NCBI GenBank assembly: GCA_963975245.1
Contig: CAXBFJ010000006.1
Span: forward strand, 197,087 to 261,086
DNA: 64,000 bases
DNA from: Panacagrimonas sp963975245
GTDB lineage: Bacteria; Pseudomonadota; Gammaproteobacteria; Nevskiales; Nevskiaceae
Reading direction: 5' to 3'
The notes under the pieces were generated by a model. That model worked only from the letters and a program-made list of their open reading frames with translations, made no database searches and had not been told where the DNA came from. Each line of letters opens with the position of its first letter. Position 1 is the stretch's first letter. The position numbers and the translations under genes are program-made. Positions 1 to 8,909 of the stretch are shown here, one piece after another.

Positions 1-2382
1 ATCAAGGCACTGTATGCAGAGCTGACGGCCCTTTCTCCGCGCGCCGCGTTATTCGTGGATGACGTGCATGAGTTGCTGGATGGCCCCGCCGAATCCATGT
101 TGCGCCTGCTGTTGCGCTATCAACCTGCTCGGGTTGTGCTGGTGTTGTGCGGTCGCGCGCCGGTGCATCTGGCAGTGAGCAAGGCACTGCTGGAAGGTCG
201 GCTCATCCGCTATGCCGACACACAGCTCGCGCTCAACAAAGCCGAGATATCAAGCCTGCTGGAGCAGCATGGAATTCGACCACGCGAGGAGCTGATATCA
301 GTCCTGCAGGATCGCACGCAGGGCTGGCCAGCGGCCGTGCGACTGGTTGCCCTGACAATGCAGGGCGATACCCGTTCACAGGACCAGTTTGTCAGCGGCC
401 TCGGTCTTGGGCCGCAATCACTGACGGATTACCTGAACGACAATCTGGTTGCACAGCAGTCACCGCGCATGAATCAGTTTCTGCAGCGCGTGTCGCTGTT
501 GCGCCAGTTCACCGTGCGCAGTGCACGCGCGGTCACCGGTTTCGACGACACCGCAGAGATTCTCGACGAGATTCATCGCAGTGCTTTGCCCATTCGCTGC
601 ACCTCGGACAGTGAGATGGTCTACGTCCTTCATCCACTGATGCGCGATTTTCTTCTCGCGCGTCTGATGCGACTCAGTGCAAAGGAGATTGAGCGTTACC
701 GCACGCGCGCTTTGCGCTGGTTGCTGAAAGCCGAGCAGATCGACAAGGCCATCGAGGTCTGCCTGGACTCTAATGATCTGGCGGGCGCTGCGGCGCTGAT
801 CAGTGAGCATGCTGCTGCAATGGTGCAGCGTTATGGTCGCCATGTGACCTATCTCTACTGGATCAACAAACTGCCCAAAGAAGAGTTGGCGCAGTTTCCG
901 GAGATACGACTGAAGCAGGCCTGGTCGCTGAATTTCCTGCAGCGTTACGAAGAAGCCGAATCAATTCGCAATGAACTGGAGCTGGAAATTCAGGAGTCGG
1001 CCGGGACCGTGGACGCGCAGTGGCAGGAGCGCTTGGAGCAGGCGATCGAGCTGCAACGTTGTGCCGAAGCCGCGCTGCGTGATCGCGCCGTGACCAGTAT
1101 CGCGCGAAGCAGCAATTGGCTCAGGCGCTGGCCGCAAGGCGGCGAGTTCGAGCGTTCCGTCGCCAATAGCTGTCTGGCCTTTTCGCAAAAAACCCTGGGT
1201 AGGTTCGAGCTTGCCGAACGCCATGGACGGCAGGGACAAACCCTTGCGCGGCAGTGTCAGGATCATTACGTCCTGGCCTGGGCAACCATGCTGACCGCAT
1301 CTGTGCTCATCAAACAGGGCCAGTGTCGTCAGGCCCTGTACGAATGTGATCACGGTCTTGCCGAGTTGCAGCCGCATCTGGACAAGCGCGCGCCGGCCAC
1401 GATGATGCTGCACGCGATGCGCGCAGGCTTGCTCTACGAGTTCAATCAGCTGGACGAAGTGCGTGATGCTCTTGAAGAGGGTCTTACCGCCCTGGTGGAG
1501 CAGTCTTCTGCTGATCCGATGATCATCGGCTTTGTCACACTGGCTCGTTTGCAGGCCATCGGCGGCAATGTGCATGCGGGCATTGAGACCCTGCACGAAG
1601 GCGAGGTGCTCGGACGCGGGCGGCAACTGCCGCGCTTAGCCATCACCCTGGCTGCCGAGCGGATCGTTTTGTTGCTGCGTAGCGGCGAGGTCCGGCAGGC
1701 GCGCCAACAGTGGGAAAGTCTTCATGAAGATCCAGCGCTGGGCGGCGCCGGAAGCTTTGCCAAGGCGCTGGAGGACAAGGCCGGCAGGATTCAGGCGCGC
1801 ATCGGAATTGCAGAGGGCAAGTATCAGGAAGCCCTGGAGCTTCTGGCGCGCCCACTCGAGCATGCTCGCGCTACAGGCCAGAGAAGAAAGCTGGTGGAAT
1901 TGCTACTGCTTCGCGCCATTGCGCTGCGTCAATCCAAAGCACCGGTAGCTGAAACATTCGAAACACTCGGCGACGCGGTGGGCATCGCCATGCAAGGCGG
2001 CTACGTTCGCACACTGGTAGATGAGGGCGAGCCCTTGCGCCGTCTGCTTGCCGAGTACACCTCGGGCGGTGTTGCCGCGCCACCGAGTCAGGCCTGTCAG
2101 GTCTACCTGCGCGAGATTGACATCGCAATGCACCGAGCATCACCCGAGGCGGGCAATGAGGATGACGAGTTCGGCCAGAAGGTGGTGGAACCCCTGACAG
2201 AACGAGAATTGCAGATCGTCGTGCGCCTCAAAGCCGGGCCCAGCAACCGGCAGTTATCCGATGCCTTGCTCATCACGCCGGGGACTTTGAAATGGCACCT
2301 GAGCAATATCTACGCGAAGCTCGGGGTCAGTAACCGGCTCGCTGCCATCAGCCGGGCGCAGGCGCTAGGTCTGGTTGACTAA
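1..2382 (+). CDS. MalT/LuxR-type ATP-dependent transcriptional regulator (5' truncated)
   Basis: The reading frame is open from base 1, so the N-terminus with the Walker A loop lies outside the window. The visible part begins just before a Walker-B-like segment (ALFVDDVHEL), as in MalT/STAND-type regulators. A long helical, TPR-like middle follows, and the C-terminus is a LuxR-type helix-turn-helix (PLTERELQIVV, then GTLKWHLSNIYAKLGV). The family binds ATP and an inducer, oligomerises and activates promoters; the inducer here cannot be told. The ATG at 55 is internal to the domain and is probably not the true start. A terminator lies between it and the next gene, which is convergent, so it is transcribed separately from that gene. 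Confidence 0.85.
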   Translation: MKALYAELTALSPRAALFVDDVHELLDGPAESMLRLLLRYQPARVVLVLCGRAPVHLAVSKALLEGRLIRYADTQLALNKAEISSLLEQHGIRPREELISVLQDRTQGWPAAVRLVALTMQGDTRSQDQFVSGLGLGPQSLTDYLNDNLVAQQSPRMNQFLQRVSLLRQFTVRSARAVTGFDDTAEILDEIHRSALPIRCTSDSEMVYVLHPLMRDFLLARLMRLSAKEIERYRTRALRWLLKAEQIDKAIEVCLDSNDLAGAAALISEHAAAMVQRYGRHVTYLYWINKLPKEELAQFPEIRLKQAWSLNFLQRYEEAESIRNELELEIQESAGTVDAQWQERLEQAIELQRCAEAALRDRAVTSIARSSNWLRRWPQGGEFERSVANSCLAFSQKTLGRFELAERHGRQGQTLARQCQDHYVLAWATMLTASVLIKQGQCRQALYECDHGLAELQPHLDKRAPATMMLHAMRAGLLYEFNQLDEVRDALEEGLTALVEQSSADPMIIGFVTLARLQAIGGNVHAGIETLHEGEVLGRGRQLPRLAITLAAERIVLLLRSGEVRQARQQWESLHEDPALGGAGSFAKALEDKAGRIQARIGIAEGKYQEALELLARPLEHARATGQRRKLVELLLLRAIALRQSKAPVAETFETLGDAVGIAMQGGYVRTLVDEGEPLRRLLAEYTSGGVAAPPSQACQVYLREIDIAMHRASPEAGNEDDEFGQKVVEPLTERELQIVVRLKAGPSNRQLSDALLITPGTLKWHLSNIYAKLGVSNRLAAISRAQALGLVD

Positions 2383-2394
2383 CCTGCTTGCCCA

Positions 2395-2425
2395 CAAAAA
2401 ACGCCCCGATCAATCGGGGCGCTCT
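2395..2425 (-). terminator. Intrinsic terminator, mainly for the minus-strand repeat-protein gene
   Basis: A 9-bp stem (CGCCCCGAT / ATCGGGGCG, 2402-2410 with 2413-2421) is flanked at 2395-2401 by a run of A, which reads as a U-tract on the minus strand. It sits between two convergent genes. On the plus strand the U-tract is weak (CTCTTA), so it may also stop the regulator transcript, but less well. Confidence 0.8.
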
Positions 2426-2454
2426 TACCGCGATGTAGCGATGGCGCTGGGCTG

Positions 2455-3111
2455 TTACAAGCCGCCGCCGGACAGGATGCGATTGACGCGGGTCAGCTGC
2501 CCCTGAACGATGGACAAGGGCAGCGGACCGCTGGCGATGCCCGTCAGTGTGCTCAGCGTGTTGGGAACAATGGCGGTCACGTTGCCCAGTTCACCGAGGT
2601 CTGGGAGCGTAGCGAGTCCTGTCAGACCGGCAGCACCGCCCGCGCTGGTCAGTGACTGCAAGAGGCCGGGAATATTGCCGGTCAGAGCCGTCGTGTCGGG
2701 GAGGCCCGGAAGCGCCAGAAGGCCACCGGTGCTGGTGCCGGGCAGTGCGCCCAGACCTGGAAGCGCGCCAAGGACCGGCAAACCGCCGAGGCCCGGCAAG
2801 CCGCCCAGACCTGGCAGAGCAGGAAGACCACCGCCACCCAGGACAGGCAGTGCGCCGAGGCCGGGCAGTGCAGGAAGACCGCCGCCGCCAATGATGGGCA
2901 ATGCGCCCAAGCCCGGCAGTGCGGGGAGTCCGCTGCCGCCGCCGATGACAGGCAGAGCACCCAGGACCGGGAGCGAGCCAACCGCAGGCAGCGCGGGCAA
3001 TGCACCCAGCACCGGAAGTGATCCGATCACGGGAAGTGCGGGAAGTGCCTGCGCCATGCTGTTGCCAGAAAATACGGTCATGCAAGCGGCGAGTGCGAGT
3101 GCTTTCTTCAT
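2455..3111 (-). CDS. Secreted Gly/Leu/Pro-rich repeat protein, function unknown
   Basis: The 218-residue protein starts with a clear Sec signal peptide (MKKALALAACMTVFSGNSMAQA). Residues 22-126 are low-complexity repeats of the type LPALPGLGALPxxGGGG, about 17 residues per unit, built almost wholly from Gly, Leu, Pro, Ala and Val. The last 80 residues are less repetitive and may form a small fold. The start at 3111 is chosen because TTGGAGG lies 6 bases before it; an upstream extension to 3222 has no signal peptide and is unlikely. The repeats look elastin-like, suggesting an extracellular structural or adhesive role, but this is inference. I do not recognise the family. Confidence 0.75.
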   Translation of the reverse strand: MKKALALAACMTVFSGNSMAQALPALPVIGSLPVLGALPALPAVGSLPVLGALPVIGGGSGLPALPGLGALPIIGGGGLPALPGLGALPVLGGGGLPALPGLGGLPGLGGLPVLGALPGLGALPGTSTGGLLALPGLPDTTALTGNIPGLLQSLTSAGGAAGLTGLATLPDLGELGNVTAIVPNTLSTLTGIASGPLPLSIVQGQLTRVNRILSGGGL

Positions 3112-3903
3112 GAGTTTCCTCCAATAAAATTTTGATGAAATGACGGGGTCAGATAGATACCAAATTATTCTTTCATCTTCGGATGCTTCCTGCGCCCTTG
3201 ATGACTCAACGATGAAGCACAAAAAATGGTTCCGCTTCGCCAGGCAGTTTTTTCGCTTTCTTATTTACGCAATGCTCGGGTTGGTTAACCGCCATTGTCA
3301 GAGACGCGTAGAAACGAATGCCGGCAAATCGGTGCAGAGTGCAATGCTCAGGGCTTCCTTACTCTGTCGCTGGGAAGAAGGAAGCGGCGTACCGAGATGT
3401 CCATCAAAGGTGCAGCAGGCCATAGCTTGTTAATGGTCTCGCTTTCCCACGTTCTGCAATCGGCGATGATGCGGTCGCTGTTGCAGATTTCTGTACTTTT
3501 CGTTTGTATATGAGAGGCGCGCTCACAGGGCGATTCTGGTCAGTGAGAATTTGTCGATCTAAATGTCTGGTCAGCGCGCATGGCGCCGTCCAATGCGCAT
3601 TTTTGCGCAGCCATGGGCGACGCAGCAGCACTGCACAATGCAGGCTGCATAAACGGCTTTGGCTCAGGGTGCCGTGGTAACCGCCTGATCACTGATCTGA
3701 TCACGACAAGATGAGGCGCGAGAGCAGGCGCCTGTGACGTCGTCGTGGTTCCACCGCAAACGGGGCCGCCTTCATCACGAAGGCGTCCAATGCTCCCGAC
3801 ACAACTGACGAATCCGGGCCGGAGCGGCTCGATTGAAGGATTGAAGCAATAGAGAAGGGCGCCTCGTGAGGCGCCCTGCTCGTTGCGGTGCAGGCCTTTC
3901 AGT
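3112..3903. other. Long intergenic region between two minus-strand genes
   Basis: About 790 bases without a convincing gene. Short plus-strand frames at 3140-3433 and 3295-3513 have no ribosome-binding site, signal or recognisable domain. It must hold the promoter of the repeat-protein gene (right after 3111 on the minus strand) and a terminator at 3857-3876. A palindromic pair of TGATCA boxes six bases apart lies at 3686-3703. Nothing else was seen. Confidence 0.6.
3857..3876 (-). terminator. Hairpin terminator after the glycerophosphodiesterase gene
   Basis: An 8-bp perfect GC-rich stem (GGGCGCCT / AGGCGCCC) with a 4-nt loop lies 28 bases past the stop of the minus-strand gene at 3904. The U-tract that follows on the minus strand is short (TTCTCT), so termination may be partial. 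Confidence 0.6.
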
Positions 3904-5265
3904 TCAGCGCAATCCCATGCAGTTTGCGTAGTAGGTCACGGTGCCGGGCCAGTCGGTGAAAACGCCCTTCACGCCGACCTCGCGCGCAATCACGTCCAGC
4001 ACATCCATCATGTCGCCGTCATTGTTGATCACGCTCTGGTGCGGATCATTCTGATTCAGGCCGTTGATGGACTGAAAATAGAATCCGCCACCGTTAGCAA
4101 GAAGGCCGTCGCGTTCAAAGCTCCAGGCGATGATGTCCAGGCCTGCCGCTTTCGCACGCTCGGCGTATGTCGATGCCTGTATCTTTTTTGACTCATCAAC
4201 CCGCACCAACATCCACAAGGGCGGTGCAATGATCTCGACGCCCTGCGCTGCCAGTTGTTCCATGCTCGGATTCCAGCTGGAAGGATCGGCGTAATTGAAG
4301 GTTGGGTCGTCGTAGCGGCCGTCCAGAAATACGGCTTGTCTTCCAAAGTGGGGTTCGTTCTCGATCCAGTAGAGGACGTCGTCCAGACGGAAGCTTTGTG
4401 GGAACACATCCCGGGATTGAATACCCGCTTCCTTGTACTCGTTGATCATCTGCTGGGCATATTGCTCCTGGGTGTAAAAGCCGAGGTAGGGCATCGGAAC
4501 AACCGGTTCTTTTAGTTCCGGCGTCATCTTGACGCCTTGTTTGCGGAACAAGGCAATGCTTTCTTTGTGTGTGAGCAGCGTGCCTTTCGAGGCGTACAAG
4601 TCAGTACGCCAATCCGCAGTGCCCTTCATGTAATCCTCAACCGTCGTCGCCATGGGGTTGGCGGCATCCATCTTGCCGCGCAGGGATTTGAATTCTGCAA
4701 GGGTGATGTCGCTGGTACAGCATCGCGCCTGCGCCGGAGTTCCGGCCAATGGATCGGCGGGAACGAACGGCTGGGAACACTTTGCGGCCAGATCGGTGGC
4801 CAGAATGTTGGTGGTGGTATGCAGGTCGCACTGCGAGTGGCGGCAGACCAGTTCGCGGTCGTGCGTAAAGGTCACGTCGCATTCCTGAATGCCGGCCCCC
4901 ATGCGAAATGCCGCCTCATAAGACTCTTTTGTGTGCTCGGGAAACATCAGCGGTGCGCCGCGATGGCTGACGGTGAATTCGGTTCTTTTGAATGGCCCGT
5001 CTGCGCAGGACATCAGCTTGTCCTTGAGCGGGCTCGGGTCCATGTCAGCGACCAGAAAATAGGGCCTGGGCCCCACCTGGATATTCTCCTTTCGTGCGTT
5101 TCGGCGGTCTTCGCGATGGCGTACATCGTGGCGATTCGCGTGCTTGTTGGCGGAGGCAGGAGACTGATGCGCGTGCTGCGCGGACAACTCCTTGGCCATC
5201 AATGGCATATGTGAGAGGGTGCAGATGGCGGCCAGAGAGGCGGCCAGCCTCGTGACAAATTTCAT
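3904..5265 (-). CDS. Secreted glycerophosphodiester phosphodiesterase
   Basis: The 453-residue protein has a signal peptide (MKFVTRLAASLAAICTLSHM...) and then a GDPD TIM-barrel. The family's catalytic pieces are visible: SHRG near residue 100, the ECDV metal-ligand strand about 30 residues later, and CRH just after. The family hydrolyses glycerophosphodiesters to glycerol 3-phosphate and an alcohol. The protein is longer than cytoplasmic UgpQ and contains extra cysteines, as in periplasmic or secreted GDPDs such as GlpQ-like enzymes. GGAG lies just before the ATG at 5265. The substrate is not known. Confidence 0.88.
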   Translation of the reverse strand: MKFVTRLAASLAAICTLSHMPLMAKELSAQHAHQSPASANKHANRHDVRHREDRRNARKENIQVGPRPYFLVADMDPSPLKDKLMSCADGPFKRTEFTVSHRGAPLMFPEHTKESYEAAFRMGAGIQECDVTFTHDRELVCRHSQCDLHTTTNILATDLAAKCSQPFVPADPLAGTPAQARCCTSDITLAEFKSLRGKMDAANPMATTVEDYMKGTADWRTDLYASKGTLLTHKESIALFRKQGVKMTPELKEPVVPMPYLGFYTQEQYAQQMINEYKEAGIQSRDVFPQSFRLDDVLYWIENEPHFGRQAVFLDGRYDDPTFNYADPSSWNPSMEQLAAQGVEIIAPPLWMLVRVDESKKIQASTYAERAKAAGLDIIAWSFERDGLLANGGGFYFQSINGLNQNDPHQSVINNDGDMMDVLDVIAREVGVKGVFTDWPGTVTYYANCMGLR

Positions 5266-5446
5266 GAAAGCGCTCCGTTGGGGTTTTGGCTGGAGAGCCC
5301 ATGTTGGCGAGCGCCTGTTTCTGTTCCGGAAACACCGGGCTGCAGTTTCTTGATTAATTTGTTGCAGGAGCGTCCCGCTGGGCGCTCACCGGATGAGCGC
5401 AGGTGGCTGTTTCGGGTCACCGGCCACAATTAATTTCGGTCAGCCC

Positions 5447-5474
5447 CTTGAAAGACGATCAAGAGTCGCCAATG
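5447..5474 (+). promoter_or_regulatory. Putative sigma-32 heat-shock promoter of groESL
   Basis: CTTGAAA at 5447-5453 matches the sigma-32 -35 consensus exactly. About 13 bases on, CGCCAATG (5467-5474) is a weak match to the CCCCATNT -10. Transcription would start inside the CIRCE element that follows, which fits dual control. Confidence 0.5.
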
Positions 5475-5475
5475 A

Positions 5476-5502
5476 TTAGCAGCCTTCGTAGGAGAGTGCT
5501 AA
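5476..5502 (+). promoter_or_regulatory. CIRCE operator (HrcA binding site) upstream of groES
   Basis: The right arm GAGTGCTAA (5494-5502) is a perfect CIRCE half-site. The left arm TTAGCAGCC (5476-5484) matches the consensus TTAGCACTC at 7 of 9 positions, and the spacer is the canonical 9 bases. CIRCE is the operator of the heat-labile repressor HrcA. The degenerate left arm suggests weaker repression. Confidence 0.8.
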
Positions 5503-5595
5503 CAAGCCGAAGGTCGAGGCGCTGCCTTGACCCCGAATGCGCGTTGGTCCGGCATTTTGCGAACAATTTAAGTTATTGATAACAGGAGTAAAAGT

Positions 5596-5883
5596 ATGGC
5601 TCTGCGTCCCCTGCACGATCGCGTGATCGTCAAGCGTCTCGAAGAAGAAAAGAAAACCGCCAGCGGTATTCTCATCCCCGACTCGGCTGCCGAGAAGCCT
5701 TTGACCGCTGAAGTGGTCTCGGTTGGGCCCGGCAAGCGTTCCGACGACGGCAAAGTTCACGCCCTCGACGTGAAGGCTGGCGACAAGGTGCTGATCGGCA
5801 AGTATTCCGGCACCGAGGTCAAGGTTGACGGTCAGGATCTGGTTGTCCTGCGCGAAGACGACATCATGGCAGTGGTTGCCTAA
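5596..5883 (+). CDS. groES: Co-chaperonin GroES
   Basis: The 95-residue protein has the full GroES length and hallmark start (MALRPLHDRVIVKR) and the conserved GTEVKVDGQDLVVLREDDIMAV end. It forms the heptameric lid that closes the GroEL cage in the cytoplasm. AGGAG stands before the ATG. It is the first gene of the groESL operon, 49 bases ahead of groEL, under the CIRCE and sigma-32-like elements upstream. Confidence 0.98.
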   Translation: MALRPLHDRVIVKRLEEEKKTASGILIPDSAAEKPLTAEVVSVGPGKRSDDGKVHALDVKAGDKVLIGKYSGTEVKVDGQDLVVLREDDIMAVVA

Positions 5884-5932
5884 GTAGACGCCCGTCTCTC
5901 AATCCATAACGAATTCAAGAGGATAATTAATC

Positions 5933-7597
5933 ATGGCTGCAAAAGACGTAAAGTTTGGTGACGACGCGCGTTCGCGCATGGTCAACGGCGTTAACACCCT
6001 GGCCAATGCGGTCAAGGTCACCCTGGGCCCCAAGGGCCGCAACGTAGTGCTCGACAAGAGCTTTGGCGCACCGACCGTCACCAAGGATGGTGTTTCGGTT
6101 GCCAAGGAAATCGAGCTGAAAGACAAGTTCGAAAACATGGGCGCCCAGCTGGTCAAGGAAGTGGCTTCCAAGACTTCAGACGAAGCAGGCGACGGCACCA
6201 CCACCGCCACCGTGCTGGCCCAGGCCATCGTCAACGAAGGCCTCAAGGCTGTGACCTCCGGCGTTGATCCCATGGACATCAAGCGTGGTATCGACCAGGC
6301 CGCTGCCGCCGTCGCTGCCGAGCTCAAGAAGATCTCCGTGCCTTGCAAGGACCGCAATGCAGTTGCGCAGGTTGGTACTGTTTCCGCCAATGCTGACAGC
6401 GCCGTGGGCGACATCATTGCTGACGCGATGGACAAGGTTGGCAAGGAAGGCGTCATCACCGTTGAAGAAGGCAAGGGCCTTGAGAACGAGCTCGACGTGG
6501 TCGAGGGCATGCAGTTTGATCGCGGCTATCTCTCCCCTTACTTCATCAACAACCAGCAGAGCCAGACGGTCGAGTTGGAAGACCCGATGATCCTCATCAC
6601 CGAGAAGAAGATCGGCAACATCCGCGAACTGCTTCCGGTGCTGGAAAATGTGGCAAAGCAGGGTCGTCCGCTGCTGATCATTGCTGAAGACGTTGAAGGC
6701 GAAGCGCTGGCCACCCTCGTGGTCAACAATCTGCGCGGCGTGCTCAAGGTTGCTGCAGTCAAGGCTCCTGGCTTTGGCGATCGCCGCAAGGAAATGCTTA
6801 AGGACATCGCCATTCTTACCGGCGGCACGCTGATTGCCGATGACGTGGGCCTGAGCTTGGAGAAGGTTGAGCCGAGCGACCTCGGTACCGCCAAGACCGT
6901 ACAGATCGACAAGGAAAACACCACCATCGTTGACGGTGCCGGTGACAAGACCAAGATCGAAGATCGCGTCAAGGAAATCCGTACACAGATCGACGTTGCA
7001 ACCAGCGACTACGACAAGGAAAAGCTTCACGAGCGTCTGGCCAAGCTGGCCGGCGGTGTTGCCGTGATCAAGGTCGGTGCTGCGACCGAAGTCGAAATGA
7101 AAGAAAAGAAGGCTCGTGTTGAAGACGCCCTGCACGCCACTCGTGCAGCCGTCGAAGAAGGCATCGTGGCTGGCGGCGGCGTGGCACTGGTTCGCGCCTG
7201 TGCCGTGCTCGACAAGCTCAAGGGCGCCAATGCAGACCAGCAGGTCGGCATTAACATCCTCAAGCGCGCCATTCAGGAACCGCTGCGTCAGATCGTCAAG
7301 AACTCCGGTGACGAGCCGAGTGTGGTTCTGGCCAAGGTTGCTGAGGGCAAGGGTTCCTTCGGTTACAACGCTGCCAAGGGCACCTATGGCGACATGATCG
7401 AGTTCGGCATCATCGATCCGACCAAGGTCACCCGCATGGCCCTGCAGAACTCCGCCTCGGTTGCCGGTCTGTTGCTGACCACCGAAGCCATGATTGCCGA
7501 GCGTCCTGAGAAGGATGCCGGTGGACCTCCGATGGGTGGTGGCGACATGGGCGGTATGGGCGGTATGGGTGGAATGGGCGGCATGGGCGGATTCTGA
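5933..7597 (+). CDS. groEL: Chaperonin GroEL
   Basis: The 554-residue protein is typical in length and sequence: AAKDVKFGDDARSRM start, the DGTTTATVLAQAI ATP-binding segment, and a C-terminal GGM repeat tail ending in GGMGGF, characteristic of chaperonins that line the cage floor. It folds proteins in an ATP-dependent double ring with GroES. AGAGGA precedes the ATG. It ends shortly before a strong terminator. Confidence 0.99.
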   Translation: MAAKDVKFGDDARSRMVNGVNTLANAVKVTLGPKGRNVVLDKSFGAPTVTKDGVSVAKEIELKDKFENMGAQLVKEVASKTSDEAGDGTTTATVLAQAIVNEGLKAVTSGVDPMDIKRGIDQAAAAVAAELKKISVPCKDRNAVAQVGTVSANADSAVGDIIADAMDKVGKEGVITVEEGKGLENELDVVEGMQFDRGYLSPYFINNQQSQTVELEDPMILITEKKIGNIRELLPVLENVAKQGRPLLIIAEDVEGEALATLVVNNLRGVLKVAAVKAPGFGDRRKEMLKDIAILTGGTLIADDVGLSLEKVEPSDLGTAKTVQIDKENTTIVDGAGDKTKIEDRVKEIRTQIDVATSDYDKEKLHERLAKLAGGVAVIKVGAATEVEMKEKKARVEDALHATRAAVEEGIVAGGGVALVRACAVLDKLKGANADQQVGINILKRAIQEPLRQIVKNSGDEPSVVLAKVAEGKGSFGYNAAKGTYGDMIEFGIIDPTKVTRMALQNSASVAGLLLTTEAMIAERPEKDAGGPPMGGGDMGGMGGMGGMGGMGGF

Positions 7598-7650
7598 TCC
7601 GGCCTCATCCCGCTTTGCGTGCCCACCACGCAACAGCAAAGCAGTAGAGA

Positions 7651-7680
7651 GCAGGGCGCCTTCGGGCGCCCTGCTTTTTT
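7651..7680 (+). terminator. Intrinsic terminator of groESL
   Basis: A 10-bp perfect stem (GCAGGGCGCC / GGCGCCCTGC) closed by a TTCG tetraloop is followed directly by six T. This is a textbook Rho-independent terminator 54 bases after groEL. Confidence 0.95.
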
Positions 7681-7775
7681 GTGTTCTGATGGTTGTGCTC
7701 AACAGGTCACACGAATCGTCATGCTTCTGGCATTAAAATTGCCGTCTGCCTTCGGACCTGAATCCTGGTAAGAAA

Positions 7776-8756
7776 ATGAAAGTATTCGTAGTGGGGGGCG
7801 CGGGATACGTTGGCGCACACGCTTGTCTGGCACTCCATGAGGCGGGACACGACGTCACCGTCTTTGACGATCTTTCCACCGGGTACCGCCAAGCTGTGCA
7901 GTGGGGGGAGCTGATTGAAGGCTCAATTCTGGACCTTGCGGCCATATCCAATGCACTCGCAGCTGTGCGGCCCGATGCTGTGATGCATTTCGGTGCGCGC
8001 TCTCTGGTTGGGGAGTCGGTGGCTCACCCTTATCCCTACTACCAGGCCAACGTAGCTGGCACCTTGAATTTGCTCGAAGCCATGCGTGCGCAGGCCATCG
8101 ACAAATTAGTGTTCTCGTCCACCGCTGCGGTTTTCGGCGAGCCAAGCAGTACCCCCATCACCGAAGATCATCCTCAGCAGCCGACCAATCCCTATGGCCG
8201 CTCGAAGCTCATGATCGAGTGGATTCTGCGCGATGCTGCCCACAGCTACGGCCTTCGCTCCATTGCCTTGCGTTACTTCAACGCCGCAGGTGCAGACCCA
8301 CAAGGACGTATCGGAGAAGCTCACGAACCCGAAACACATCTGATTCCCCGGCTTCTGCGTCGGGCCAGAGGCGAGGCGATGGAGATGCAGATTTTCGGCA
8401 CCGAGCATCCGACGCCGGACGGTACCTGTGTACGCGACTATGTCCACGTACTGGATCTGGCAGATGCTCACCTGCGAGCCCTCGATCTGCTCGGGCGCGA
8501 ATCTGGCCATCAGGTTTTCAATCTGGGCAACGGACAGGGTTTCAGCGTCAGGGAAGTGGTGGAGGCAGTTGAGGCACTGACCGGGCAATCTTTGGGCGCA
8601 GTGGACGCGCCGCCCAGAGCGGGTGATCCGGCCATTCTCGTCGCCAGCCACCAACTCGCCGCGCGCAAGCTCGGCTGGAAGCCAAGTCGCTCTTCACTGC
8701 AAGTTATTCTGGAAGACGCATGGAACTGGCACCAAGCTCAGCGCTATAGCGCCTGA
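7776..8756 (+). CDS. galE: UDP-glucose 4-epimerase
   Basis: This 326-residue extended short-chain dehydrogenase has the NAD-binding loop GGAGYVG at its start, the catalytic NPYGRSK (YxxxK) motif, and GalE-specific stretches such as FGEPSSTPITEDHPQ and LRYFNAAGADP. It interconverts UDP-glucose and UDP-galactose and so supplies UDP-galactose. It stands just before the large glycan locus, 153 bases from the first glycosyltransferase, and probably serves it. Confidence 0.93.
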   Translation: MKVFVVGGAGYVGAHACLALHEAGHDVTVFDDLSTGYRQAVQWGELIEGSILDLAAISNALAAVRPDAVMHFGARSLVGESVAHPYPYYQANVAGTLNLLEAMRAQAIDKLVFSSTAAVFGEPSSTPITEDHPQQPTNPYGRSKLMIEWILRDAAHSYGLRSIALRYFNAAGADPQGRIGEAHEPETHLIPRLLRRARGEAMEMQIFGTEHPTPDGTCVRDYVHVLDLADAHLRALDLLGRESGHQVFNLGNGQGFSVREVVEAVEALTGQSLGAVDAPPRAGDPAILVASHQLAARKLGWKPSRSSLQVILEDAWNWHQAQRYSA

Positions 8757-8909
8757 AACGAGATTGTTGCTGGACATGTGCCGCCGGTTGGCGGCGCACT
8801 CGCCCCTGTCTCTGCGGGTTAAACTCCTGTTTTCCAAAGTGCGCTGCGTTCCTGGTGAGTTCAGGGCGCGCGACCTGACCCACCTCAAACGGGCAAGCTG
8901 GCAATCAAT

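Noticed and set aside
2510..3127. Plus-strand frame opposite the Gly/Leu/Pro repeat gene
   Set aside because: Its Pro/Arg/Gly-rich product is the complement of the repeats. The minus-strand gene has a signal peptide and a strong ribosome-binding site, so it is the real one.
3140..3433. Plus-strand frame of 97 codons in the gap after the repeat gene
   Set aside because: No ribosome-binding site, no domain and no partner; it fits a chance open frame.
4537..5214. 225-codon plus-strand frame opposite the glycerophosphodiesterase
   Set aside because: It is a shadow of a well-supported gene on the other strand.
6176..7702. 508-codon open frame antisense to groEL
   Set aside because: It is the shadow of a highly codon-biased gene. 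The protein is rich in His, Gly and Asp without a domain, and no ribosome-binding site is seen.
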